Shown in pieces: positions 1 to 7,285 of a DNA stretch of 8,343 nt. This DNA is from Kiritimatiellia bacterium (GTDB lineage: Bacteria; Verrucomicrobiota; Kiritimatiellia; RFP12; UBA1067): assembly GCA_017936245.1 (NCBI GenBank), contig JAGBFY010000156.1, forward strand, positions 1 to 8,343, read 5' to 3'. The notes under the pieces are model-generated. The model was not told the DNA's origin and ran no database searches. It was given only the letters and a program-made list of their open reading frames with translations. The position numbers were made by a program, and so were the translations under genes. How positions within the stretch are numbered: position 1 is the first letter of the stretch; the number at the start of each line of letters is the position of its first letter.

Positions 1-1
1 C

Positions 2-604
2 ATCTACGGATACGGCGATGCGCGTGTGCCGAACGATTTCGAGGCGCGTGAGTTGGTTGCCCGCAAGATACAGGAGTTCGAGCCGGATATCATCATCACG
101 CACCGCGACTGCGATTACCATGTCGACCACCGCACGGTCGGTACGCTGGTGAAGGACTGCGGATACATGCTCGGCTGTCCGCATTGGATTGAGGGATCGA
201 AGCCGCTTCGCCGCCGTCCGCTGATACTCCTGATGCGTGACAATTTCACGGTGCCCCGCGTGATGCGTCCGGACATTCTTGTCGATGCGGATCCTTTCAT
301 CGAAAAGTGGTGTGATGCCCTTGACTGTCAGGTGTCGCAGTTTTACGAGTGGTTGGCATGGGACAAGGGCGTAGAGGACGAGGTCAAGGCCATCGGCGAC
401 CGTAAGGTTAATATCGTCGGACGCAACGCGTATCTGATGAAATACTGGGGTGTCCGCAAGACCTATGACGCCAAGCGGTTTGCAGATGCCTGGCGCGAAC
501 AGTATCCGGGACGTGCTGTACCGAAGATGGTGGAAGCTTACGAAATCAGCGAGTACGGACGTCCTCCGATCAAGGAAGACTTTGAGCTTCTCATGGGCGA
601 ATGA
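2..604 (+). CDS. PIG-L/LmbE-family deacetylase, 5'-truncated by window edge
   Basis: The reading frame is open from the first base, so the true start and the N-terminal HPDD zinc motif lie outside the window; 200 residues are visible. Visible residues 27-46 read EPDIIITHRDCDYHVDHRTV, the second zinc-binding signature of PIG-L/LmbE enzymes; the HVDH pair (visible His40 and His43) would supply a metal ligand. Further on, LDCQVSQFYEWLAW matches a segment I recognise from the Planctomycetes/Verrucomicrobiota branch of the family. Known members are zinc-dependent amidases that remove N-acetyl groups from sugars such as GlcNAc derivatives. The substrate here cannot be read from sequence. No signal peptide can be assessed. 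The gene converges on the regulator gene with a 49-base gap, so it belongs to a separate transcription unit, possibly still part of the same carbohydrate locus. The family call is firm; the role is inferred. Confidence 0.88.
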   Translation: MYGYGDARVPNDFEARELVARKIQEFEPDIIITHRDCDYHVDHRTVGTLVKDCGYMLGCPHWIEGSKPLRRRPLILLMRDNFTVPRVMRPDILVDADPFIEKWCDALDCQVSQFYEWLAWDKGVEDEVKAIGDRKVNIVGRNAYLMKYWGVRKTYDAKRFADAWREQYPGRAVPKMVEAYEISEYGRPPIKEDFELLMGE

Positions 605-619
605 GGCGTGGAAGCACCA

Positions 620-651
620 TCTCGGAGCCCGGTTATAGCCTATCGGCGAGA
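620..651. terminator. weak hairpin between convergent genes, possible terminator
   Basis: TCTCG at 620-624 can pair with CGAGA at 647-651. Inside it, CCG can pair with CGG across a 4-base bulge, closing a loop of about 12 bases. It lies in the 49-base gap between the deacetylase stop and the regulator stop, where a shared terminator is expected. The stem is short and bulged, and on the + strand only a TTT follows, so it is not a convincing intrinsic terminator. Confidence 0.25.
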
Positions 652-653
652 TT

Positions 654-1844
654 TCAATGTCTTGATGGCTGATTTTGGTGGCGATATTCGGTCATGGAGG
701 CGCCTTCTTCGGTGCGGAAGAGGCGTTCGAGGCGCTTGAGGCAAGAGAATCCGGATCGGGCCGCAACCTTGTTGATCGGAAGGTTCGTTTCACGGAGTAG
801 CCTTTTCAGCTCCGCCATGCGCCGTGCGGTTATTGCCTTGAGGATCGTTGTTCCGGCAATCTCACGAAACCGGAGATCAGCAAGTCTTCTTGAGCATCCA
901 AGATGCTTTATCACATCAACGACAGTTATTCCTTTTGTGGCGTTGCCGTTGATGTATGCAAGCGCTTTGCCGACAAGATGCGCGCTGGATGTCACTGATC
1001 TGGTCGTTTCCCGCTCAACAACCTTCTTTGCTTTCAGGAATACCGTTTGCGGTTTGGGATTCCTTCCGCGCATCAGCGCATCAAGTCTTTCCGCCGCGAC
1101 ATATCCGGCGCGTTCATGGTCAGGCAGAATGCTCGAAAGCGGCGGTTCCGCAGAGTCGCAAAGAAGCTCATCGTTGTCCGTTCCGAGCACTGCGACGTGT
1201 TCCGGAACCGCTATTTTCGCGTCCCGGCACGCTTCAAGCACCTGTATCGCCCTGAAGTCCCATGCCACATAAACCGCCGTCGGCTTGGGGAGGGAGGTAA
1301 GCCATCTGGCGAGATCCGCCCGGTCGTCCGGTGTGCCGGGTTTGGCCTTTGGCTCGAAAATCTCAATGCGCCCGGCTTTGGCGTCTGCAAGACGCTGCGT
1401 ATATCCAGTCTGCCGTCTATCGCTGTATGCTACTCCAGGTCGGGCCGGCACAAACGCGAAGCACTGAAAACGCCCCAGCTTCATAAAAGTGCTTGCCGCA
1501 AGGCTCCCAATTCCTGCTTCATCATTATGGACATAGGAGATTGCCTTTTTCCGTGAATAGTCGTTTTCGCCTTTTGATCCGATATAAACAAGGGGTATGC
1601 CGGAATCTTCCAGCAGCCTCGGTGCGTCTGGAAGGCAATATTCGCCTGCTATGATTCCCTTGATGTTTCCTTTCTCGATGAGGGCATTGACCTCTTCCGA
1701 TGTCTTGATGGAAGCATTCGCAAGATGGAGACTCCACATTCTGCCGCCTTTGGCATAGTTGAATATGCCACTGAGCATGTCTCGTCCAGATGCTCCGCTC
1801 ATGTGCAGGAACACCAAAACCTGTTTTACTCCTATCTTTTTCAT
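654..1844 (-). CDS. XylR-type regulator: LacI-like sugar-binding domain plus AraC HTH
   Basis: The 396-residue protein begins MKKIGVKQVLVFLHMSGASG. Residues about 8-280 form a LacI/periplasmic-binding-protein-like sensor; VLGTDNDELLCDSAEPPLSS (219-238) followed by ILPDHERAGYVAAERL is the characteristic core of the XylR/LacI fold. Residues about 288-390 form an AraC-type double HTH: the first helices lie around VVDVIKHLGCSRRLADLRF, the second around INKVAARSGFSCLKRLERLF. Length and order match the XylR subfamily, which binds a pentose or related sugar and activates catabolic genes. It lacks a signal peptide and should be cytoplasmic. A longer start at GTG 1862 exists, but ATG 1844 is preferred because it opens directly on the sensor domain and a -10-like TATATT lies 8 bases upstream. 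It is divergent from the GH127 gene, its likely target. The inducer (arabinose or an arabinoside) is an inference. Confidence 0.88.
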   Translation of the reverse strand: MKKIGVKQVLVFLHMSGASGRDMLSGIFNYAKGGRMWSLHLANASIKTSEEVNALIEKGNIKGIIAGEYCLPDAPRLLEDSGIPLVYIGSKGENDYSRKKAISYVHNDEAGIGSLAASTFMKLGRFQCFAFVPARPGVAYSDRRQTGYTQRLADAKAGRIEIFEPKAKPGTPDDRADLARWLTSLPKPTAVYVAWDFRAIQVLEACRDAKIAVPEHVAVLGTDNDELLCDSAEPPLSSILPDHERAGYVAAERLDALMRGRNPKPQTVFLKAKKVVERETTRSVTSSAHLVGKALAYINGNATKGITVVDVIKHLGCSRRLADLRFREIAGTTILKAITARRMAELKRLLRETNLPINKVAARSGFSCLKRLERLFRTEEGASMTEYRHQNQPSRH

Positions 1845-1852
1845 GGACGCAG

Positions 1853-1881
1853 AATATACCACATTTTCGCTTGCCTGAAAA
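1853..1881 (-). promoter_or_regulatory. putative sigma70-like promoter of the regulator gene, leaderless arrangement
   Basis: On the minus strand, TTTTCA (1881-1876) and TATATT (1858-1853) are separated by exactly 17 bases. TATATT matches the TATAAT consensus at 5 of 6 positions; TTTTCA matches TTGACA at 4 of 6. Only 8 bases separate the -10 from ATG 1844, so transcription would start at about the A of the ATG. No Shine-Dalgarno sequence precedes that ATG, which fits a leaderless mRNA. This is pattern-based; the region is AT-rich, so chance matches are possible. Confidence 0.45.
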
Positions 1882-1921
1882 GTACCAAAAGTGTTGCTTG
1901 ATAAATACCTCTATTTTCTTG
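1856..1921. promoter_or_regulatory. imperfect direct repeat, candidate operator of the XylR-type regulator
   Basis: Copy 1 starts at 1856 (ATACCACATTTTCGCTTG) and copy 2 at 1905 (ATACCTCTATTTTCTTG), 49 bases apart. They share ATACC, a C, ATTTTC and TTG, with small internal offsets. Copy 1 covers the -10 and spacer of the regulator's own promoter; copy 2 ends in the -35-like element of the GH127 promoter. That placement would suit an AraC-type protein activating the hydrolase gene while limiting its own expression. The repeat is seen directly; the operator role is inferred, and AT-rich sequence can repeat by chance. Confidence 0.35.
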
Positions 1922-1947
1922 TGGGTTTGGGCGTTCCGTGTTATTAT
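1919..1947 (+). promoter_or_regulatory. putative promoter of the GH127 operon, leaderless arrangement
   Basis: TTGTGG (1919-1924) and TATTAT (1942-1947) are separated by 17 bases. TATTAT matches the -10 consensus at 5 of 6 positions; the -35-like element matches only at TTG, as expected for an activator-dependent promoter. ATG 1955 follows the -10 by just 7 bases, so the transcript would start at or next to the start codon. The bases before the ATG (TTTCCTTC) are not a ribosome binding site, in keeping with leaderless initiation. Confidence 0.42.
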
Positions 1948-1954
1948 TTCCTTC

Positions 1955-3886
1955 ATGAACAAGTCCTATCAGATTATTTCGGCTGCTTTTGCAGTTTCGT
2001 TGTCGCTTTCGGCCTTTCCGGCCGCAATAGCGGTTAAGGACGCAATGCGCTCTCCTGAACTCAAGGATGTGCGCCTTGAAGGTTGGCTCGGCGCCAAGAT
2101 GGACCGCTTCATCTCGAAGCGTCTTGTAGATCCGTTCTTGCGCGAACAGATCTTCGATGAGGCGCGGCAGGCGTTCGAATTCCGCAACGACGATGATGCG
2201 AAGGTCGGAGGACTCTGGCGCGGCGAATTTTGGGGCAAGGAGATGCTTTCCTCCGCCCGCGTGGCAGAATACCTCCAGAACAGGGAGTTTCTTTCCTTCG
2301 TCCGTGAAGAGTGCCACCGCCTCATGAAGTTTCAGGATGCCGACGGATATCTCGGCAGCTATTCCGACAAGGACCTGATTCACGTCCGCGATCAGAAAGC
2401 CTGCATGCAAAAGATGGGCTGGCTCTCGAACTGGAATCTCTGGAACCGCAAGTACGCAATATGGGGAATGTTCATGGCGTACAAGGCAACGGGCGACAAG
2501 ACGATTCTCGCCTCCGTTGAGGCGCAGCTCAACAACTGGATAGACGTAGTGCGCAGAACCGGAGTGCCGATGTGCGATCTCGGTACGACTGTTATGAACG
2601 GAATGCCGCCGATGTCCATCCTCAAGCCGCTTCTCATGATTTATGAAGAGACAGGCAACAGGAAGTATCTCGACTTCGCATCCGAAATGCTTCCTCTCTG
2701 GAACCGTGACGACGGACGTTGCCCCAACTTCTTCCGCAACGCCGCCTCCGGCAAGGCTCTGCATACATGGTACCCCGAACCTCAAAAGTGGGCGAAAAGC
2801 TACGAAATGCTCAGCTGCCTTGACGGACTCCTCGAATACTACCGCGTGACCGGCGAACGCCGTTGCCTCGATACGGTCGTCAAGATACGCGATCTTCTCG
2901 ACAAATATGAAGCGAATCCGTTCGGCGGCATTGGCTTTGCCGATAAGTTCATCGGCGCGGCCTCGCGTCCGAATGGGGCATCGGAAATCTGCGACGCAAT
3001 ACACTGGATGCGACTCAACGTCGACCTCTATCTCATAACTGGCGAAGATAGATACATGGACTCCGTGGAGATGTGCTACTACAACAACTTCTTCGCCGGT
3101 GTCGATCGCGACGGACTCTTCTCCGCATTCGCTGTCCGCGCCAATGCACGTCACGAACACAAGATAGCCTGTGGCTACGCATACAGCCACTGCTGTTTGA
3201 ACAACATTCCGCGCTCATTCATGGATTTCGCCTCTACGGTTGTCACGCTTGATAAAGAAGGGGTGTTCCATGTCAACCAGTTTGCAGATGCAACAGTAAC
3301 GCTCAACGGCGTTAAATTCACTATTCGCGGCGGCTATCCGGTGGAGAACAAAGTGACCGTGGAAGTCGTCGGTTCGCCCAAGAAAGTTGTTTTCCGCAAA
3401 CCGTCCTGGTGTCCGAAAATGGACGTGACGGAAAACGGCGGAACTTATGTTCTCAGCTTCGATATGAATCCGCGTCTGATCGCCGCCGCGCAGGTTTCCA
3501 ATCCGCAGGATCCTTCAACGATTGAAGAGACCGACAAATGGGCGGCGAAACGCAACGCATTCGCATGGCAGAAGGATGTAGGACTGGATGTTCGCCGCCT
3601 CTACCGCAAAACACCCGCACTTGCGCTCTGGAATGGCCCTTTGCTTCTGGCGAAATCACGCCGCCTTGGCATGAATACCGAACAGCTCGAAGATGATACC
3701 TCGGTAATCGGCAAGGGCTACCGCCCGATACTTACGCGCATCGAGTCCGACCGAGTGATGTCGGCCTGGGATGTGCGCCTCGTCAAGGAGGGTGAGAAAG
3801 ACATCACGGCTAAAGTTTGCGACTTCCAGTCTGTCGCCGACTTCCGCTTCGGCGACAACTTCACTTGGTTCTCGATCTGGTTCTAA
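1955..3886 (+). CDS. secreted GH127-type beta-L-arabinofuranosidase-like hydrolase
   Basis: The 643-residue protein starts with an export signal (MNKSYQIISA then a hydrophobic stretch to FPAAIA, cleavage near residue 26). Residues about 60-430 form the (alpha/alpha)6-barrel of GH127 (DUF1680): EFWGKEMLSSARVAEYL, DADGYLGSYSD and WNLWNRKYAIWGMFMAYKAT are typical. The zinc-cysteine centre appears intact: Glu344 and Cys346 in ASEICDAIH, and Cys413-Cys414 in SHCCLNN; in characterised GH127 enzymes a cysteine of this cluster is the nucleophile. Beta-sandwich segments follow to the end (RKPSWCPKMD; LALWNGPLLLAKSR). The family releases beta-L-arabinofuranose from plant hydroxyproline-linked arabinosides and related glycans; exact substrate is unknown. 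Oddly, the usual Pro-Pro after the Cys pair is Leu-Asn here. ATG 1955 is preferred over an upstream in-frame extension at 1790 because it opens the signal peptide. It is probably the first gene of an operon controlled by the divergent regulator. Confidence 0.87.
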   Translation: MNKSYQIISAAFAVSLSLSAFPAAIAVKDAMRSPELKDVRLEGWLGAKMDRFISKRLVDPFLREQIFDEARQAFEFRNDDDAKVGGLWRGEFWGKEMLSSARVAEYLQNREFLSFVREECHRLMKFQDADGYLGSYSDKDLIHVRDQKACMQKMGWLSNWNLWNRKYAIWGMFMAYKATGDKTILASVEAQLNNWIDVVRRTGVPMCDLGTTVMNGMPPMSILKPLLMIYEETGNRKYLDFASEMLPLWNRDDGRCPNFFRNAASGKALHTWYPEPQKWAKSYEMLSCLDGLLEYYRVTGERRCLDTVVKIRDLLDKYEANPFGGIGFADKFIGAASRPNGASEICDAIHWMRLNVDLYLITGEDRYMDSVEMCYYNNFFAGVDRDGLFSAFAVRANARHEHKIACGYAYSHCCLNNIPRSFMDFASTVVTLDKEGVFHVNQFADATVTLNGVKFTIRGGYPVENKVTVEVVGSPKKVVFRKPSWCPKMDVTENGGTYVLSFDMNPRLIAAAQVSNPQDPSTIEETDKWAAKRNAFAWQKDVGLDVRRLYRKTPALALWNGPLLLAKSRRLGMNTEQLEDDTSVIGKGYRPILTRIESDRVMSAWDVRLVKEGEKDITAKVCDFQSVADFRFGDNFTWFSIWF

Positions 3887-3909
3887 TTGTGAACAACTCC
3901 AGCAATAAA

Positions 3910-3914
3910 AAGGA
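3910..3914 (+). promoter_or_regulatory. ribosome binding site of the large beta-repeat protein gene
   Basis: AAGGA lies 6 bases before ATG 3921, at the end of a run of A residues. The whole gap after the GH127 stop is 34 bases and holds no hairpin, so the two genes are likely cotranscribed. A clear site here contrasts with its absence before the two divergent genes. Confidence 0.7.
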
Positions 3915-3920
3915 AACAAA

Positions 3921-6900
3921 ATGGTGAAAGTAAAGTTGATCGGCACCTTCATGATGGTTAGTTCATTGCTGACGGCGACCGCGTTTGCGGGCAACGTCTG
4001 CACGTGGACCGGCAACGCCGGTGTCGGCAAGTGGAGCACCCCCGGAAACTGGGAAGGAGAAGTCGTTCCAGGCGACGGCGCCATCGTGTGGATATCCGGG
4101 ACGGGCACTGCCACGATCAGCAATGACGTGGAGAATCTTTCCATCAACCGCGTCTATTTCACCAACTCGGCGCCAATCACGCTCACGGGCAGGAAGATCA
4201 CGCTTACGGGCGATTCTTCCGTCAAGACGGTCTGGTCGAACGCCTGCCCCGTGACCTGCTGCGCGCCGCTGGACATCGGCATGTCGAGCAGTTCGTCCCA
4301 GCTGAATCTGATCTTCGATGATTCGGCCACGATCAGCAACGACGTCACGTCCAGTTCTACGAAGATCATCACTTTCCAGATGGAGAGACAGCTCGCAAAA
4401 AGCGCGCTCCACATCTACGGGTCGGTGACCATGCCGTCGGCGACGGCTTACTTTCAAGCAACTTCCAGTCGCTCCATTTATCTGCACGGTTCCGTGGACG
4501 TGAAGATGCTTGGAGGTAACGCCAACCAACCCTCTGGTGCCGGATACAACTACCTTTACCAGCCGGCGACATACAATGCGCTGGAAATCAACTACCGCCG
4601 TTACGTCTGCGAAGCGGAAAACGTGCTGTGTCCAACGGCGCCGGTTTTGTGGATGGGGTCTCATCAGGGCGGTGAACTTAACTTGAATGGGCATGACCAG
4701 ACTTGCGACCGGCTGGGCGGCACTTACTACGGTACTAGCACCACCACTGTGCAAGTGCCTTCAGACACCCAACGCATCCACCGCTCCGACGATCGAGCGA
4801 CGTTGACGGTGAGGGCGACGCAGAGTTCCAATACATACGTAACCGTGGCCGGCAAGGTGTCAATCCTCTATGCACCGACGGAATCCGCGCTTGTGCAGAC
4901 GTTCTCGATCCGCACGAACACGACGGAGGGCGCGTTGATCGTCTCGAACGGAACGGTGAGGATCGACGCCGGCTCGCTGTGGCGGAATCTGCCGGAGATC
5001 AGGATTTGGAAAGACGGCACGCTGGAGATCAGCCCGGAGAACGGAATCGCCAATCCGTTCCCGGCGCTGAAGACCGTGTACATCCAGCAGGGCGGAAAGC
5101 TGAAGATCCCGTCCGGCGTGGCATTGACGGCGGAGGCAGTGTTGGGCCTTGGCGTGACGGCTGAAGACGGGACCTATTCGCAGAGCGCATCCGGAGACAT
5201 TCGCGAAGCCTCCTGGATCGAGGGGGCCGGTACGCTGACGGTCACGCGCGTCGGCTCGGTTGCCGACTGGAAGCGACACGTCACCGGCGCGTGGAGCGAC
5301 GGTGCGAATTGGGCTGGAGGCACGGCTCCGTCGGCGGTTCTGCCGGCGCAGGTGCTGAACGACGGCGAGGACTTCACGGTGCGGGTGGCGGCGGATGCCG
5401 CCGTCGCGACGAACCTCACGGCCTTTGCAAACGCTGCGTTCGGCGATCCGGGCGAGACGACGTTTGACGTGACGGCGCTGTGGCCGTTCGAGCGCGCCTG
5501 GCTCTCGTTCGGCGCCGGCATGAAGGTGGAGGTGGGCGACGGCGGCCACTTCCGTTACGACGGCGGCGCTACTGCGGCGGCCGGCGATGCAATCGCGGAT
5601 GACCGCATCGTCCTGAAGGACGGCGCACAGCTGACGGTGAAGAACGGCGGCGCGTTCACTGTGACAAACGCGCACGGCCGCGTGACGGTCGGCAGTGCCG
5701 GCTCCGTCGGCACGCTGAAGGTGGAGGCGGGTGGCCTCTTTGACTTCTCGCCCGGCGAGAAGGATGTCGTGATCGACGTCGAGAAGGGAGGTCTCGTGGA
5801 CGTAGCCGGCACGATGCGCCTCCACCGGCGCAACGACAATGCTGCGAACCTCCTGCGCATGGCCGGCGGCGAGATGCGCTTCTCCGGCGATGCCTTCTTC
5901 CAGCTTCACGGCGACTCGGACAGCATCAAGGGCGGGACTCTCCAGTTCGGCACGGGGAAGACGACCTTTTCCGGTTCGGCTCGCATGGAATTTACCGGGA
6001 GTCTCAACTATAGTGCCTCTATGATCGTCGCGCCCACGGCGGACGGCGAAACGGCGGAGGTGGTGTTTGACGGCTCGGCCGGCATCTCCAACTCCGTTCA
6101 AAACCTGTACATCGGCAGCAAGAGCGCGGCATTAGATGGTTCGTCAACGCTGACGATGAAGAAGGGGAGCTGGTGGGGCTACTCCGATGCCAGTAAGAGG
6201 ATGGCCACCCATGTGATCGTCGGCAATCTAAAGGGGAAAGGGACTCTCAATGTTGTTGGCGCGGCCATACGACCGGGAGCTAGCGGCATACGTGCTGGCT
6301 ACATCGACTCTGCAACCACAACCCGAGACACGGAAGGGGAAATCAACCTTTCGGATGGTGCCATTATGACTGTGTATGCAAATGGGTCGTTCAACCATGG
6401 TGCGGCGGGCAACAGCTATGCGCCGCTCAAATATCTGTATGGAACGACGGTGGGCTACTGGCTTCGCGCGCCGTCTGGCGTCACGGGGCACCCTGCGGTC
6501 GGGCGGATTACGATCACAGGCGATACAACCTCGATAGATGCACTCTGGGGGCATGTGATCGTTGGCGCGGGTGCGGCGGACGGTATGATTTTGATGGATG
6601 GCAAGGAATTCACCATCAGCACGGATAACACCGCCTCTGCGGAAAACAGAGAGATCGAAGACGGCCCCGCGTTCACGGAATACGCGACGAACAGCATTAT
6701 GGCGGTGGGCATGCTGACGGGCAAGGGCGCGTTCATCCAGACGGCGGGCAGCGTGCGGTCGAATCTGCGCACCTACATCGGCGGTTGCGAAACGAACCAG
6801 TACTTCGACGGCGCGTACATCACGACGGATTCCAGTCGGATCGGGAAGAGGACGGCTGAAGGCCTGCTGTGCATCTCGAACGGCACGTTCGCGGCGACGA

Positions 6901-7280
6901 AGGAGGTGTACGTGGGCACGGACGGCGCCGGTACGATTCAGGTCGGTCCTACGGGAACGTTCACGGCGAAGACGCTCGTCCTCTCCAACCAGACGTCGAG
7001 CGTGCTGCGGTTCGTTTTCGGCGCAAACGGCTTTTCGGGCGGCGTGACGGCGACCAACCTCGTGATTGCGTCCGGCGCGAAGCTCGCGGTGGATGCACGT
7101 GGGTATGCCGGCAGGAAGTCCACGTTCAAGCTGCTCACGGCGTCGTCCGTGACGGGTGCCTTCGCCGATTCGGATGTCACCATCGCCACGGACGGCGATT
7201 CTGCGGGTGCCCACATCGAATGGCGCAACGGCAGCCTCATGTACGTTAATCCACGCGGCATGACCGTGATCCTGCGGTGA
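3921..7280 (+). CDS. large exported beta-helix / autotransporter-passenger-like repeat protein
   Basis: The 1119-residue protein has a signal peptide (MVKVKLIGTF, hydrophobic core, AFA cleavage near residue 23). The mature part opens with CTWTGNAGVGKWSTPGNW (27-44), a module start seen in passenger-like repeat proteins. A second copy of this type, VTGAWSDGANW, is near 453-463, so the protein has two modules of roughly 430 and 660 residues. Between them are beta-strand repeats rich in Gly, Thr, Ser and Asn: LNLNGHDQTCDRLGG (253-267), VTVGSAGSVGTLKVEAGG (588-605), and YVGTDGAGTIQVGPTGTF (from 997), which suggest a right-handed beta-helix. There is no C-terminal outer-membrane barrel, PEP-CTERM or LPXTG signal; the protein ends PRGMTVILR. 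It sits 34 bases after the GH127 gene. Its function is not recognised; a surface adhesin or glycan-binding scaffold is an inference. No catalytic motif was seen. Confidence 0.8.
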   Translation: MVKVKLIGTFMMVSSLLTATAFAGNVCTWTGNAGVGKWSTPGNWEGEVVPGDGAIVWISGTGTATISNDVENLSINRVYFTNSAPITLTGRKITLTGDSSVKTVWSNACPVTCCAPLDIGMSSSSSQLNLIFDDSATISNDVTSSSTKIITFQMERQLAKSALHIYGSVTMPSATAYFQATSSRSIYLHGSVDVKMLGGNANQPSGAGYNYLYQPATYNALEINYRRYVCEAENVLCPTAPVLWMGSHQGGELNLNGHDQTCDRLGGTYYGTSTTTVQVPSDTQRIHRSDDRATLTVRATQSSNTYVTVAGKVSILYAPTESALVQTFSIRTNTTEGALIVSNGTVRIDAGSLWRNLPEIRIWKDGTLEISPENGIANPFPALKTVYIQQGGKLKIPSGVALTAEAVLGLGVTAEDGTYSQSASGDIREASWIEGAGTLTVTRVGSVADWKRHVTGAWSDGANWAGGTAPSAVLPAQVLNDGEDFTVRVAADAAVATNLTAFANAAFGDPGETTFDVTALWPFERAWLSFGAGMKVEVGDGGHFRYDGGATAAAGDAIADDRIVLKDGAQLTVKNGGAFTVTNAHGRVTVGSAGSVGTLKVEAGGLFDFSPGEKDVVIDVEKGGLVDVAGTMRLHRRNDNAANLLRMAGGEMRFSGDAFFQLHGDSDSIKGGTLQFGTGKTTFSGSARMEFTGSLNYSASMIVAPTADGETAEVVFDGSAGISNSVQNLYIGSKSAALDGSSTLTMKKGSWWGYSDASKRMATHVIVGNLKGKGTLNVVGAAIRPGASGIRAGYIDSATTTRDTEGEINLSDGAIMTVYANGSFNHGAAGNSYAPLKYLYGTTVGYWLRAPSGVTGHPAVGRITITGDTTSIDALWGHVIVGAGAADGMILMDGKEFTISTDNTASAENREIEDGPAFTEYATNSIMAVGMLTGKGAFIQTAGSVRSNLRTYIGGCETNQYFDGAYITTDSSRIGKRTAEGLLCISNGTFAATKEVYVGTDGAGTIQVGPTGTFTAKTLVLSNQTSSVLRFVFGANGFSGGVTATNLVIASGAKLAVDARGYAGRKSTFKLLTASSVTGAFADSDVTIATDGDSAGAHIEWRNGSLMYVNPRGMTVILR
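4110..4345 (+). repeat. short in-phase direct repeat inside the beta-repeat gene
   Basis: GCCACGATCAGCAATGACGT at 4110-4129 recurs at 4326-4345 with a single difference (T to C). Both copies are in frame and encode ATISNDV (residues 64-70 and 136-142), 72 codons apart. It probably marks successive turns or a duplicated unit in the first module rather than a mobile or regulatory element. Confidence 0.7.
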
Positions 7281-7285
7281 TGGCA

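Noticed and set aside
1894..1917. TTGCTT / TATTTT as a promoter for the GH127 gene
   Set aside because: The spacing is only 12 bases, too short for a sigma70-type promoter; the 1919-1947 pair has 17.
1790..1954. N-terminal extension of the GH127 frame
   Set aside because: It overlaps the divergent regulator and the promoter region, and would bury the clear signal peptide that begins at ATG 1955.
1841..3190. 449-codon open frame on the minus strand opposite the GH127 gene
   Set aside because: It runs antisense to a well-supported family protein, shows no recognisable motif, and is explained by codon bias of the sense gene; it has no convincing start signal.
3887..3920. Possible terminator or second promoter between the GH127 and beta-repeat genes
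   Set aside because: No inverted repeat or -35/-10 pair was visible in the 34 bases; only a ribosome binding site in an A-rich stretch.
4860..6101. 413-codon open frame on the minus strand inside the beta-repeat gene
   Set aside because: Arg/Ala/His-rich shadow in the most G/C-rich part of the sense gene; no family resemblance.
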